DNA of 64,000 nt from contig NZ_CP031123.2 in the NCBI RefSeq assembly GCF_002843235.3, positions 2,418,001-2,482,000 on the forward strand. The letters run 5' to 3'. The position numbers were made by a program, and so were the translations under genes. The notes beneath the pieces were generated by a model. It did no database searches, was not told the DNA's origin, and worked only from the letters and a program-made list of their open reading frames with translations. The DNA is from Providencia huaxiensis. GTDB lineage: Bacteria; Pseudomonadota; Gammaproteobacteria; Enterobacterales; Enterobacteriaceae. Of this stretch, positions 10,363-19,917 are shown one piece after another (the first letter of the stretch is position 1; each line of letters opens with the position of its first letter).

Positions 10363-10917
10363 ATGGATAACGATATGAAAATACATAATGGTTGGCTAAA
10401 TAATGTGACTCATATCCCTTCTCCACATCATGATGAGCGCCCCACTAATGCCATACCTTCTCTTCTAGTCATTCATAATATCAGCCTTCCACCGGGTCAA
10501 TTTGGTGGCCCTTATATAAATCAATTATTTACAGGGACTTTAAACCCTGATGAACATCCATTTTTTAATGAAATTAAACACCTTCGTGTTTCAGCTCATT
10601 GCCTAATACGCCGTGATGGTACAATTATTCAATATGTCCCTTTTCATTTACGAGCTTGGCATGCAGGCCAGTCTTCTTACCAGGGCCATGAAAAATGTAA
10701 CGATTTCTCTATTGGTATTGAACTAGAAGGTACTGATTTTGATCCATTTACAGAAGAACAGTATCAGTCCCTAACTTATTTAACTAATTTGCTTACAATT
10801 GAATACCCACTAATTAAAAATAATATTACTGGTCACAGTGATATTGCTCCTGATCGCAAAACAGATCCTGGACCATTTTTTGATTGGACGCATTATAAAA
10901 GTAAATTAAATAATTAG
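10363..10917 (+). CDS. ampD: 1,6-anhydro-N-acetylmuramyl-L-alanine amidase
   Basis: This cytosolic zinc amidase removes the peptide from anhydro-muropeptides during cell wall recycling; loss of AmpD derepresses AmpC beta-lactamases in species that have AmpR. The 184 residues match E. coli AmpD (183). Zinc-ligand and active-site regions are VIHNISLPPG, SAHCLIRRDG, RAWHAGQS and GHSDIAPDRKTDPG. A second ATG four codons in is an alternative start. The usual partner ampE does not follow; an intrinsic terminator and then ppdD come instead. Confidence 0.96.
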   Translation: MDNDMKIHNGWLNNVTHIPSPHHDERPTNAIPSLLVIHNISLPPGQFGGPYINQLFTGTLNPDEHPFFNEIKHLRVSAHCLIRRDGTIIQYVPFHLRAWHAGQSSYQGHEKCNDFSIGIELEGTDFDPFTEEQYQSLTYLTNLLTIEYPLIKNNITGHSDIAPDRKTDPGPFFDWTHYKSKLNN

Positions 10918-11096
10918 TGATTCAATTATTACTCCGGGTAATATCTCTATTGATCTTACCCGTGAATACAAAACAGGCACATTTATCTTCACTTAATTTA
11001 TCAACAAATCCCACTTTCTATTTTATCTTTATTATTTATTGCGAAGCTGCTCGAAGAAAAATGCAATCTGATCTATTTTTCAATAAACATTTACAA

Positions 11097-11118
11097 AGTG
11101 CTTCGCACTGCTTTTTTT
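11097..11118 (+). terminator. Intrinsic terminator downstream of ampD
   Basis: AGTGC-TTC-GCACT is followed two bases later by seven T residues. It is about 180 bases after the ampD stop and separates ampD from the pilus operon. Confidence 0.7.
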
Positions 11119-11153
11119 AACCTCTAACTTTAACTAAAAAATCTAATTATGAT

Positions 11154-11180
11154 AAAACCTCACTTAACAACGGAGGTTTT
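11154..11180 (+). promoter_or_regulatory. Hairpin enclosing the ppdD ribosome binding site
   Basis: AAAACCTC at 11154-11161 is perfectly complementary to GAGGTTTT at 11173-11180, with an 11-base loop. The GGAGG Shine-Dalgarno (11172-11176) lies in the 3' arm, 9 bases before the ppdD ATG. If it forms in the mRNA, it would block translation initiation. Confidence 0.55.
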
Positions 11181-11185
11181 TATTT

Positions 11186-11611
11186 ATGAATCAACAAGGA
11201 TTTTCACTCATTGAAATTATGGTAGTAATTGCAATTATATCAATTCTAAGTGCTATTGCGATCCCTGGCTATCAAAGCTATATGCAAAAAGCAGCGATTA
11301 CTGATGTGCTCCAAACCGTCATCCCTTATAAAAACAGTGTAGAAATATGTAGTTTTAACCGGGGTAGTTTATCACAATGCAACGGGGGCAATGATGATAT
11401 CCCTACCAATATAACCGGGAGATATATTAGCAAAATAGAAGTTAAATCAGGCGTTATTACATTCTCCACAGATAAATCACTAGCAGGCTTAAAGGTTACA
11501 TTAACACCAACCATTCCATCCTTAAATGCTCCCTTTAATTGGGCAGTTGCTTGTGAAAACAAAAATAATATCAAATTAAAGTCATTGTGCGAAAAAACCT
11601 TTGTATTTTAA
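11186..11611 (+). CDS. ppdD: Type IV major pilin-like protein
   Basis: This 141-residue prepilin has the short leader MNQQG followed by FSLIEIMVVIAIISILSAIAIPGY, with Glu at +5 of the mature protein and the hydrophobic alpha-1 helix. The leader peptidase should cut after Gly5 and methylate Phe6. Four cysteines are present, two around residues 55-65 and two near the C-terminus (VACEN and LCEK), which suggests two disulfides. E. coli PpdD has 146 residues and the same pattern. It heads the ppdD-hofB-hofC operon. The operon is much more AT-rich than the flanking genes. No prepilin peptidase gene is in the window, so assembly depends on genes elsewhere. Confidence 0.92.
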   Translation: MNQQGFSLIEIMVVIAIISILSAIAIPGYQSYMQKAAITDVLQTVIPYKNSVEICSFNRGSLSQCNGGNDDIPTNITGRYISKIEVKSGVITFSTDKSLAGLKVTLTPTIPSLNAPFNWAVACENKNNIKLKSLCEKTFVF

Positions 11612-11625
11612 TTGGAAACATACAT

Positions 11626-13026
11626 ATGAATATAGCTAGAAACGATCAATTTATTTATAAAGAACTTAAGAGTCTATGTGATAGGAATTACATTATAATC
11701 ATCGACTATAATCAAAAACGGTTATCTATCGCTGTAGTTAAAAAACCGGATGATAATTTAATAGCCACATTAAAATTTATTGCTAGCGTCCCTGTATGCT
11801 ATGACATTTGGCCAAAAGAAAAAATAGACCATTATTTCAATAATACAATACATGAAATAAAAGAGGAGGAGACCCATTATCAACCAAAAGAACCCGAGCC
11901 ATTAAATACTTCATCCCCTGCGATTAACTTTGTGGATGAATTACTAAAAACAGCGGTTCATAAACGTTCATCGGATATACACCTTGAACCGACTAAGCAT
12001 GGGTTGAAAATTAGATTACGAGTCGATGGAAAACTATATTTTATTCCTTCTCCTCCTTATGAGATTAATAGTGAAGTTATTGCTCGTATAAAAATACTCG
12101 CAAAAATGAATATTGCGGAAAAAAGACTTCCACAAGATGGCCAAATGAGTTGGTACTTTGACGGGCAAAATTATAGCATTCGTCTTTCAAGTATTCCGAC
12201 AATTCACGGTGAAAAATTAGTCCTACGTATTTTGAATACACAATTAAAATATTCTTTAGAGCACATAGGGATGTGCTCTTCCCTTCTTGATTCATTAAAA
12301 GAATATTTAAATCGACCACAAGGGCTAATCTTAGTTACAGGGCCCACAGGAAGCGGTAAAACAGTAACTCTTTATAGTTACCTAGAATATTTAAATCAGT
12401 CCTCAAGAAATATAACAACCATTGAGGACCCAATTGAAATTCCACTACAAGGAATTAATCAAACCCAAGTTAATGAAAAATACAAACTTAATTTCTCTTT
12501 TATTTTAAGAGCACTTCTGCGACAAGACCCGGATGTCATTATGATCGGTGAAATTCGTGATGAAGAAACAGCCAAAATAGCGACTAGAGCAGCTCAAACT
12601 GGCCATCTAGTTTTGTCTACATTACACACAAATTGTACATTCAGTGCAATAGAGAGAATGAACCAACTAGGGATAGAAAATAGCCAACTAAAATCTTGTC
12701 TCAAAATGGTCATTGCACAAAGACTGGTACGAAAACTTTGCCCTCACTGCAAAGAAGCAATACCTAAGAAAACCAAACTACACGCTAACCATATAATAAA
12801 TGAATGGTCCGCAAAAGGGTGTGAACTCTGTTTTTCTGGCTTTATGGGGAGAACCGCAGTTTATGAATATATCGACCATAAAAGCATCTGTGAAATACTC
12901 ACAAAGAATACATTAGAGAATCCAAATAATTTTATTAGTCTTTTTAATGCAGGTATAGAACTTGTTGAAATGGGTGAAACAACTCTTCAAGAAATCTATT
13001 CCATTATCGGAAATGGAGTGAGTTAA
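11626..13026 (+). CDS. hofB: Type IV pilus assembly ATPase (GspE/PilB family)
   Basis: This cytoplasmic hexameric ATPase drives pilus extension. From the ATG at 11626 it has 466 residues (E. coli HofB 461). The N-terminal about 90 residues are divergent. SSDIHLEPTKHGLKIRLR opens the N2 domain, GPTGSGKT is Walker A, DPDVIMIGEIRDEETA is the Walker B region, and STLHTN is the His box. CPHC and CELC form the zinc-binding tetracysteine. The frame is open upstream to 11587, overlapping ppdD, but MNIARND matches the family start. The Shine-Dalgarno is weak (GGAAAC). It lies 15 bases after ppdD. Confidence 0.93.
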   Translation: MNIARNDQFIYKELKSLCDRNYIIIIDYNQKRLSIAVVKKPDDNLIATLKFIASVPVCYDIWPKEKIDHYFNNTIHEIKEEETHYQPKEPEPLNTSSPAINFVDELLKTAVHKRSSDIHLEPTKHGLKIRLRVDGKLYFIPSPPYEINSEVIARIKILAKMNIAEKRLPQDGQMSWYFDGQNYSIRLSSIPTIHGEKLVLRILNTQLKYSLEHIGMCSSLLDSLKEYLNRPQGLILVTGPTGSGKTVTLYSYLEYLNQSSRNITTIEDPIEIPLQGINQTQVNEKYKLNFSFILRALLRQDPDVIMIGEIRDEETAKIATRAAQTGHLVLSTLHTNCTFSAIERMNQLGIENSQLKSCLKMVIAQRLVRKLCPHCKEAIPKKTKLHANHIINEWSAKGCELCFSGFMGRTAVYEYIDHKSICEILTKNTLENPNNFISLFNAGIELVEMGETTLQEIYSIIGNGVS

Positions 13027-13027
13027 C

Positions 13028-14215
13028 ATGTTTATTTATTCATATAGCGCCATTGATTTTAACGATCAACTAACACATAGTACGCTAATAGCGAAGAGTA
13101 AAAAGCAGGCTTTCATCAACATATCTGAAAGGAACTTAATTCCTATACACATAAAGCTAAAAACAATATTCACTTTAGACAAAAACAACATTAATTATAG
13201 AATTCATTTTTTTCATCAGTTATCTTTATTATCCTCATCCGGTATTAATCTTGTACAATGTTTGAAAATATTACAGACCAACTGCCAACTCCCCTTTTGG
13301 ATTGATATTATTGAGAACTCAATAATTCATATTGAAAAAGGAGAAAAACTCTCACAGTACTTACAAAAATACCCAATAATCTTTGATGACACAGTAATAA
13401 GTATTATTACCATTGCAGAAAAAACAGGTCAATATGAGGAAAGCTTTAGTACAATCAACAAAATTTTAGAGCATAATAATAGAACATCACTACTTATCAA
13501 CAAGTCAATACGATACCCAATAATCCTTTCTGTATTCTCAATAATATTATTATTCATTATGATGTTCTATGTCGTCCCCCAATTTGAGAGTATCTATGAA
13601 AATGTTACACATGAATTACCTCTCATCACAAAAATAATAACCTTTATCTCTAACTCCCTACGAGATTATTCCTCCTATTTATTTATTACTTCATTATTTG
13701 CATCCTTTATAGCATTTAAATTTAAGATGAAAATATTAGTTCTATTGAAAAGAACAATCATGCACCTACCCATATTCAAAAAATCATTACAGTTTCATAA
13801 TTTAAGCCTATATTTCTTAACGATGCACTCAACTATTAACGTAGGATTGTCATTATCTGAATGCTTAAAATGTACAATTCAAACTATCAGCAATCCTCAA
13901 TACCAAAAAGACTGTAAATACGTACATATGTCGGTACATAGAGGAGAATTACTGTCCTGTGCAATGAAGCAAACCAAATTTTTCCCTGATTTATCTGTAC
14001 AGCTAATGTCTATTGCCGAAGAATCTGGAAAAATACACTATTTCTCAAATTATTTATTCAAATATTATTCAGAGCAATATGTTTTTATTACAGAAAGAAA
14101 CTTAAAAAATCTTGAACCTATTTTACTCCTTTTAATTGCTATACTGGTAGGAATGATCATGTTAGCAATGTATCTACCGATATTTAACTTAGGAAATGTT
14201 ATAACTGAGTTATAA
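13028..14215 (+). CDS. hofC: Type IV pilus inner-membrane platform protein (GspF/PilC family)
   Basis: This 395-residue protein (E. coli HofC 400) has two cytoplasmic helical GspF domains, each before a membrane anchor. Membrane segments are visible near 165-187, 215-232 and 365-388. The family phrases FFHQLSLLSSSGINL and LYFLTMHSTINVGLSLSECL begin the two domains, and IAEKTGQYEE and IAEESGKIHY end them. It should connect the HofB ATPase to the pilin. It begins one base after the hofB stop. The coding sequence is extremely AT-rich. In E. coli guaC separates hofC from coaE; here it is absent. Confidence 0.92.
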   Translation: MFIYSYSAIDFNDQLTHSTLIAKSKKQAFINISERNLIPIHIKLKTIFTLDKNNINYRIHFFHQLSLLSSSGINLVQCLKILQTNCQLPFWIDIIENSIIHIEKGEKLSQYLQKYPIIFDDTVISIITIAEKTGQYEESFSTINKILEHNNRTSLLINKSIRYPIILSVFSIILLFIMMFYVVPQFESIYENVTHELPLITKIITFISNSLRDYSSYLFITSLFASFIAFKFKMKILVLLKRTIMHLPIFKKSLQFHNLSLYFLTMHSTINVGLSLSECLKCTIQTISNPQYQKDCKYVHMSVHRGELLSCAMKQTKFFPDLSVQLMSIAEESGKIHYFSNYLFKYYSEQYVFITERNLKNLEPILLLLIAILVGMIMLAMYLPIFNLGNVITEL

Positions 14216-14358
14216 ATAATTTTATGTAGATATGAATATGGTATTTCACCTTAAATATTTTATATAAAAATTTGTTTTTTAACCTATTCATCGTAATATT
14301 ACTTTGGATGAAGACAAATGATTTATTTCAGTGTAATCTATTTTTTTTCAACGAGTAA

Positions 14359-14976
14359 ATGAATAATCATATGCCTTATATAGTTGCTTTAACTGGTGGT
14401 ATTGGAAGTGGTAAAACAACCGTTGCAAATGAATTTGCTAAACTTGGAGTCCCCCTAGTTGATGCAGATGTGATTGCTCGGCAGGTTGTTGAGCCAAATA
14501 CCCCTGCCTTAGAAAGCATTACACGCCACTTTGGTAAGGGTGTTATTCTTCCGAACGGAGAGCTAAATAGACAACGCTTAAGGGAAATTATTTTTTCCAA
14601 GCCCGATGAAAAAAAATGGCTGAATGCTTTGCTTCATCCATTGATCCAGCAAGAAACACAAAAGCAATTTCAGCAAATAAATTACCCTTATGTGTTATGG
14701 GTAGTCCCTTTATTAATTGAAAATAATATTCATCATTTGGCTGATAGGGTATTAGTTGTTGATGTTACTACTGAAGAGCAAATTCAGCGTACATTAAAAA
14801 GAGATAAGACCAGTTTAGAACAAGTTACTAATATACTTAATGCACAAGTTAGCCGTGAAAAACGACTTAATTATGCCAATGATATAATAACAAACCATTC
14901 TCATGATACGGATCTCTCAGGCAAGGTCGCTGCTTTTCATAACCAGTACTTAACGCTAGCAAAAATAAAAAAATAG
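14359..14976 (+). CDS. coaE: Dephospho-CoA kinase
   Basis: CoaE phosphorylates dephospho-CoA in the last step of coenzyme A synthesis. The 205-residue product (E. coli 206) has the P-loop [20 protein letters not shown], and [15 protein letters not shown] followed by [13 protein letters not shown]. Two starts are possible: ATG at 14359 with a close GAG, or ATG at 14371, where the E. coli protein begins; I kept the first because of the Shine-Dalgarno-like bases. It is followed 8 bases later by zapD and then yacG, the usual order. Confidence 0.95.
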   Translation: MNNHMPYIVALTGGIGSGKTTVANEFAKLGVPLVDADVIARQVVEPNTPALESITRHFGKGVILPNGELNRQRLREIIFSKPDEKKWLNALLHPLIQQETQKQFQQINYPYVLWVVPLLIENNIHHLADRVLVVDVTTEEQIQRTLKRDKTSLEQVTNILNAQVSREKRLNYANDIITNHSHDTDLSGKVAAFHNQYLTLAKIKK

Positions 14977-14984
14977 GAATTAAA

Positions 14985-15743
14985 ATGGGCGAATTAATTG
15001 CAACAAATTTTATTACTTATGAATACCCAATGAATGAAAAAATTCGTTCGTGGCTGCGCCTTGAAACACTTTTATCTCAAATTTATGAGCTAAGTAATAT
15101 TACTTCCTACTCTACTGGTATTGCCTTTTTCCGTTCTGTTTCAGAACTAATTGAAATTCTAGATAGAGGAGAGGTACGTTCTGAGCTCATGAAAGAGCTC
15201 GAAAAACAACGGATCCAGTTAGCGAATTGGGCCGAAGCGCCTAATGCCGATAACCAATTAATTTCTACATTGCTTGAACAATTATCTGAAACAATCTCCA
15301 AATTAATGTCAGCCCCACGTTTTGGCCACCATTTACGAACAGATAAAATTATCAGTATGGTACGTCAACGTTTAAGCATCCCTGGTGGCTGCTGTAGTTT
15401 TGATCTCCCCACACTACAGCTTTGGTTGAACATTTCACAGATCGAGCGAAATAAGTCCATCAATGGATGGTTACAAAGCCTCGACCCACTGAAGAATGCA
15501 TTAAACACCGTTCTTACATTAATTCGACAAAGTGGAAATTTTGAGATAAAAGAATCTCATAATGGTTTCTATCAAGATAATGTCGAGGGTAAAGAGTTAC
15601 TACGCATCAAATTATCCATTGAACATCTCATTTACCCGCAAATTTCAGGCCATAAAACACGATTTGCCTTACGCTTTCTACATATCGACAGTGAGAATGG
15701 TATACTTCCAGATGTTATTAATTTTGAGTTATCCTGTTGCTAG
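14985..15743 (+). CDS. zapD: Cell division protein ZapD, FtsZ bundling factor
   Basis: ZapD binds the C-terminal tail of FtsZ and bundles protofilaments in the Z-ring. The 252 residues (E. coli 247) include the highly conserved RQRLSIPGGCCSFDLPTLQLWL, NGFYQDN and LYPQISGHKTRFALRF, and end in FELSCC. The phrases YEYPMNEKIRSWLRLE near the N-terminus also match. It lies between coaE and yacG. Confidence 0.95.
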   Translation: MGELIATNFITYEYPMNEKIRSWLRLETLLSQIYELSNITSYSTGIAFFRSVSELIEILDRGEVRSELMKELEKQRIQLANWAEAPNADNQLISTLLEQLSETISKLMSAPRFGHHLRTDKIISMVRQRLSIPGGCCSFDLPTLQLWLNISQIERNKSINGWLQSLDPLKNALNTVLTLIRQSGNFEIKESHNGFYQDNVEGKELLRIKLSIEHLIYPQISGHKTRFALRFLHIDSENGILPDVINFELSCC

Positions 15744-15759
15744 CTAGAGATATATATTT

Positions 15760-15957
15760 ATGAGTGAAATCATTGAAGTAAATTGCCCTACATGTAAAAA
15801 GATCGTTGTTTGGAATGAAAATAGCCCTTTCCGGCCATTTTGCAGTAAACGTTGTCAACTTATTGACCTTGGTGAGTGGGCTAGTGAAGAGAAACGAATT
15901 GCTAGCCAAGGGGATATATCTGACAGCGATGATTGGAGCGAACAACCAGATAAATAA
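15760..15957 (+). CDS. yacG: DNA gyrase inhibitor YacG (zinc protein)
   Basis: This 65-residue protein has one zinc-binding motif made by CPTC near residue 9 and CSKRC near residue 29. The RLID-type LIDLGEWAS after it is the family signature. E. coli YacG (65 residues) binds GyrB and blocks DNA binding. The C-terminus is acidic ([11 protein letters not shown]). It is the last gene of the coaE-zapD-yacG unit. Confidence 0.95.
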   Translation: MSEIIEVNCPTCKKIVVWNENSPFRPFCSKRCQLIDLGEWASEEKRIASQGDISDSDDWSEQPDK

Positions 15958-15981
15958 TACGTTAAGTCGCGACAGCATAAA

Positions 15982-16021
15982 ATTAAGTGGAAAATATATC
16001 ATTGTGTATTTTCCACTTAAT
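15982..16021. terminator. Bidirectional hairpin between convergent yacG and mutT
   Basis: ATTAAGTGGAAAATA (15982-15996) and its perfect complement (16007-16021) form a 15-bp stem with a 10-base loop. The A and T runs are inside the stem, so it could act in both directions, although no long external T-run follows. Confidence 0.6.
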
Positions 16022-16028
16022 ATCAATA

Positions 16029-16442
16029 TCAGCTATTATGTTGATCACTTCTCTGCGTTAATAAATCAACAATGATACGATTTGCTGGAGGGAATTCATC
16101 TGCAATAAGATCATGTTGATAAACCCAACGCGAGTCTTGCCCTTCTTTACCATACGGTTCATTTTCCCACGAAGAAACTACGAAAAAATAGAGTGTAATG
16201 AAACGATCATCAAACTCATGATCAACGCGATGAAATAACTCACTCTTAGTCACTATAATTCCAACTTCTTCTTCAAGCTCACGAACTAATGCTGCTTCAG
16301 GAGATTCATTAGTTTCAAGTTTTCCGCCAGGAAACTCCCAAAAACCAGCCATGTGTGAGCCTTCAGGCCGTTTAGTAATAAAAATTTTTTCCTGAGAATT
16401 ACGAATGATCCCAGCTGCGATATGTAAATGTTTTTTTTCCAT
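16029..16442 (-). CDS. mutT: 8-oxo-dGTP diphosphatase
   Basis: MutT hydrolyses 8-oxo-dGTP to prevent A:T to C:G mutations. The 137-residue Nudix protein contains a complete Nudix box, starting GGKLETNESPEAAL and ending RELEEEVGI (about residues 37-60). KKHLHIAAGIIRN at the start is typical. It follows secA, as in E. coli, with a terminator between. Confidence 0.96.
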   Translation of the reverse strand: MEKKHLHIAAGIIRNSQEKIFITKRPEGSHMAGFWEFPGGKLETNESPEAALVRELEEEVGIIVTKSELFHRVDHEFDDRFITLYFFVVSSWENEPYGKEGQDSRWVYQHDLIADEFPPANRIIVDLLTQRSDQHNS

Positions 16443-16454
16443 AATTTTTTCGTC

Positions 16455-16479
16455 AAAAAGGCGGGTTACCCCGCCTTTT
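16455..16479 (-). terminator. Terminator between secA and mutT
   Basis: AAAAGGCGGG (16456-16465) and CCCGCCTTTT (16470-16479) form a GC-rich stem with a 4-base loop and a T-run on the minus strand. It lies between the secA stop and the mutT start, so mutT is likely expressed by read-through or from its own promoter. Confidence 0.85.
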
Positions 16480-16503
16480 CTTTATATTAGAGTTAATGAT
16501 GAA

Positions 16504-19215
16504 CTAGTTTAAGCGACCGTGACATTGCTTATATTTTTTACCTGAACCACAAGGACAAGGATCATTACGACCAATTTTATGACCTTGAGTTGCAATTTTA
16601 GCTTCATTTTCAGTCATTAAAGATTCAGCACCTGCTTCATGGCTTAATTGTTGCCTTTTCGCTAAACGCTCAGCTTCTTCACGACGCTGTTGCTCTAATG
16701 CTTCAACCTCTTCAGGTAAACGAACTTGTACCTTAGATAAAGTGCTAATGACTTCATATTTCAAGGCTTCAAGCATGTTAGCAAACATGCTGAAAGATTC
16801 ACGTTTGTATTCTTGCTTAGGATCTTTTTGCGCATAACCACGCAAATGAATGCCTTGGCGTAAGTAATCCATTGACGCTAAGTGCTCTTTCCATAACGTG
16901 TCTAATGTTTGCAACATGACACCTTTTTCGAAATTACGCATCGCTTCTGCGCCAACAATTTCTTCTTTACGACCATAAACTTCAATCGCTTTTGCCATAA
17001 TGCGTTCACGCAATGTTTCTTCGTGTAACTCAGGCTCTTTGTCTAACCACTCTTTGATTGGTAAATCGAGGTCAAAATCATTGACTAAACGCTGATGTAA
17101 ACCTTCAATATCCCACATTTCTTCAAGTGATTGAGGTGGAATATAGGCATCCATAGTTGTGGTTAACACATCCTCACGAATGCTATCAACCGTTTCTTTA
17201 ATATCACCGCCATCAAGTAATTCATTACGTTGAGTATAAATAGCACGACGCTGGTCACTTGCAACATCATCATATTCAAGTAACTGTTTACGAATATCAA
17301 AGTTGCGGCTTTCAACTTTACGCTGTGCGTTAGCGATAGCCTTAGTCACCCATGGGTGCTCGATAGCTTCACCCGGTTTCATACCTAACTTTTTCATCAT
17401 TCCAGTAACGCGGTCTGAGGCAAAAATACGCATCAGCGCATCTTCCATAGATAGGTAAAAACGAGATGAACCCGCATCCCCTTGACGACCCGCACGACCA
17501 CGTAACTGGTTATCGATACGACGTGACTCATGACGCTCTGTACCGATAATATGCAAACCACCCGCCGCTAATACTGCATCATGGCGTACTTTCCAGTTTG
17601 CTTTGATCTCATCGATTTGCTCTTGGGTTGGCTCTTCTAATGCTGCAACCTCAGTTTGCCAGCTACCACCTAACATAATGTCAGTACCACGACCTGCCAT
17701 GTTAGTTGCGATCGTCACGGCAGCAGCTTGACCTGCATTCGCGATGATATCCGCTTCCATTGCGTGGAATTTAGCATTCAAAACATTATGAGCAATTTTG
17801 GCTTTTTTCAATGCATTAGAAATCAATTCAGATTTCTCGATAGAAATCGTACCAACAAGAACTGGTTGTCCATTGGCGGTTCTTTCGCGAATATCTTCAA
17901 TAATTGCTGCAAACTTATCAGTTTCGTTCATATAAACGAGATCAGGTAAGTCTTTACGAACCATTGGACGGTTAGTTGGGATAACAATTGTATCTAGTTT
18001 ATAAATTGAACTAAACTCAAATGCTTCGGTATCCGCAGTCCCCGTCATACCTGCAAGTTTTTCATATAAACGGAAATAATTCTGGAAAGTAATAGAAGCT
18101 AAGGTTTGGTTTTCATTTTGAATTTCAACCCCTTCTTTCGCTTCAACTGCTTGGTGTAAACCGTCAGACCAACGACGCCCTTCCATTGTACGGCCGGTGT
18201 GTTCATCAACAATGACGATTTGACCATCTTTTACAATATAATCAACGTCTAAGGTAAACAACGCATGTGCACGCAAACCTGCCATTACATGGTGCATTAA
18301 CATGATGTTAGAAGGCGAATATAGGGACTCACCTTCATCCATTAAACCTTCTTTTACCAGAAGCTCTTCGATTAATACCAGCCCACGTTCAGTTATGGTC
18401 ACTTGACGTGCTTTTTCATCAACAGAGAAGTGGCCTTCCCCTTGGAAAGTGTCTGAATCTTCTTTCTCTTGACGTTGTAGATGTGGAATAAGTTTATCTA
18501 CTTTTTGGTACAATTCAGAGCTGTCTTCTGCAGGGCCTGAAATAATCAGCGGTGTACGTGCTTCATCGATAAGAATGGAGTCGACCTCATCCACCAATGC
18601 ATAATGCAATTTGCGTTGAACACGCTCTTCAGGGCTAAATGCCATGTTGTCGCGTAAGTAGTCGAAACCAAATTCATTATTCGTACCGTAAGTGATATCT
18701 GCCGCGTACGCTTCACGTTTTGCAGGAGGAGCCATACCTGGCAGGTTGATACCTACCGTTAGGCCTAAAAATTCAAATAATGGACGGTTATTTTCAGCAT
18801 CACGTTTGGCTAAGTAGTCATTCACCGTAACTACGTGAACTCCTTTGCCACTTAACGCGTTGATATAAGCGGGCAATGTTGCCGTTAATGTTTTACCTTC
18901 CCCTGTACGCATTTCAGCGATACAGCGTTCATTCAGTACCATCCCACCAATAAGCTGTACATCAAAGTGGCGCATACCAAATACACGTTTACTGGCTTCA
19001 CGAACAGTTGCAAATGCTTCAGGAATGATGCTTTCTAAGCTTTCACCTTTCGTTAAACGTTCACGAAACTCCACCGTTTTTGCTTTTAGCTCATCATCAG
19101 ATAATTTTTCGAAGTCTGGCTCAAGGCGGTTAATTTTTTCAACTTCTTTACGTAAGCGGCGTAACGTGCGGTCATTACGACTACCAAAAACTTTGGTTAA
19201 AATCTTTGTTAACAT
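16504..19215 (-). CDS. secA: Preprotein translocase ATPase SecA
   Basis: SecA drives secretory proteins through SecYEG. The 903 residues (E. coli 901) include the Walker A segment MRTGEGKTL, the [13 protein letters not shown] motor motif, [26 protein letters not shown] and [21 protein letters not shown]-terminal zinc tail, [16 protein letters not shown], binds SecB and phospholipid. It is the second gene after secM, whose stalling controls its translation. The Shine-Dalgarno is weak (AGAGAT), which fits regulated initiation. Confidence 0.98.
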   Translation of the reverse strand: MLTKILTKVFGSRNDRTLRRLRKEVEKINRLEPDFEKLSDDELKAKTVEFRERLTKGESLESIIPEAFATVREASKRVFGMRHFDVQLIGGMVLNERCIAEMRTGEGKTLTATLPAYINALSGKGVHVVTVNDYLAKRDAENNRPLFEFLGLTVGINLPGMAPPAKREAYAADITYGTNNEFGFDYLRDNMAFSPEERVQRKLHYALVDEVDSILIDEARTPLIISGPAEDSSELYQKVDKLIPHLQRQEKEDSDTFQGEGHFSVDEKARQVTITERGLVLIEELLVKEGLMDEGESLYSPSNIMLMHHVMAGLRAHALFTLDVDYIVKDGQIVIVDEHTGRTMEGRRWSDGLHQAVEAKEGVEIQNENQTLASITFQNYFRLYEKLAGMTGTADTEAFEFSSIYKLDTIVIPTNRPMVRKDLPDLVYMNETDKFAAIIEDIRERTANGQPVLVGTISIEKSELISNALKKAKIAHNVLNAKFHAMEADIIANAGQAAAVTIATNMAGRGTDIMLGGSWQTEVAALEEPTQEQIDEIKANWKVRHDAVLAAGGLHIIGTERHESRRIDNQLRGRAGRQGDAGSSRFYLSMEDALMRIFASDRVTGMMKKLGMKPGEAIEHPWVTKAIANAQRKVESRNFDIRKQLLEYDDVASDQRRAIYTQRNELLDGGDIKETVDSIREDVLTTTMDAYIPPQSLEEMWDIEGLHQRLVNDFDLDLPIKEWLDKEPELHEETLRERIMAKAIEVYGRKEEIVGAEAMRNFEKGVMLQTLDTLWKEHLASMDYLRQGIHLRGYAQKDPKQEYKRESFSMFANMLEALKYEVISTLSKVQVRLPEEVEALEQQRREEAERLAKRQQLSHEAGAESLMTENEAKIATQGHKIGRNDPCPCGSGKKYKQCHGRLN

Positions 19216-19311
19216 GTTTTAATCTCTAATAATCAATTAATTGTTTTAAATTTTAATAAATTTTATGACATAAAACAGCGCAGCAATAAGCTGGCTTGTC
19301 ATGAATGAAGA

Positions 19312-19842
19312 TTAGGCTGTTAACGGACCGGCACGAATACCGTGAACTTGGGCAATCCAAATTGCAGGTTGGTAGGCAATAATATGAGGATAGTTATAAT
19401 GACTAAATTGGATAACACTTTCATCCCACTGAAGTGAGCGCTGTGCTAACATGGCATACAGCGTATCTAACATCAATTGTGGAACAATAAGCTGTTCAGT
19501 CTCTTTTGTTGCAGCGTTTACATCATCGTCTTCCGTTGCCGAAAAAGCAAAAGTTAGCTGCCGAATGACATTCCTTACCGCATGTTGCTGCCAGTAATTT
19601 ACTGAATAAGATGACGATGATGACGAAGAGCGTTGGGAATTCTGTTGAGCAAATAAATTGTCAAAAGCATTAACAGCTTGGTTTTGGCGATTAACTGGTG
19701 AAGAGTTAACCTGTGTATGTTGAGACTCTGATAACGCATTTAAAATTGTAGGCAAGCCGACACCCGTGGCAACCACACCTAATAACAGGTGGGACCAAAA
19801 GTATTTTCTACCAAGTTGTCGCCAAAAATTTAAAATGCCCAT
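19312..19842 (-). CDS. secM: SecM secretion monitor, regulator of secA translation
   Basis: SecM stalls the ribosome when its export is slow, opening the downstream secA ribosome binding site. The 176-residue protein from the ATG at 19842 begins MGILNFWRQLGRKYFW, matching the E. coli start, and has a signal sequence (HLLLGVVATGVGLPTILNA). The C-terminus YQPAIWIAQVHGIRAGP matches the E. coli arrest peptide FSTPVWISQAQGIRAGP at the key WI and GIRAGP positions. Three residues (LTA) follow the arrest proline. An unusual run of seven serines and an acidic stretch (EDDD) lie in the middle. The frame continues upstream to 19899, but AAGAG before 19842 and homology favour the shorter form. Confidence 0.93.
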   Translation of the reverse strand: MGILNFWRQLGRKYFWSHLLLGVVATGVGLPTILNALSESQHTQVNSSPVNRQNQAVNAFDNLFAQQNSQRSSSSSSSYSVNYWQQHAVRNVIRQLTFAFSATEDDDVNAATKETEQLIVPQLMLDTLYAMLAQRSLQWDESVIQFSHYNYPHIIAYQPAIWIAQVHGIRAGPLTA

Positions 19843-19917
19843 CAAACTCTTATATAATAAATAAGTGACAAAATTATTATTTGTAATTCGTTGTTTCATT
19901 CTCAGCTGGAGCTAAAA

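Noticed and set aside
10917..11120. GTG-started 67-codon frame overlapping the ampD stop, in the place of ampE
   Set aside because: No similarity to AmpE that I can see, the terminator lies inside its last codons, and the composition is non-coding-like.
19843..19899. Extended N-terminus of SecM
   Set aside because: The extra 19 residues do not match the family, while the ATG at 19842 has AAGAG upstream and aligns with the E. coli start.
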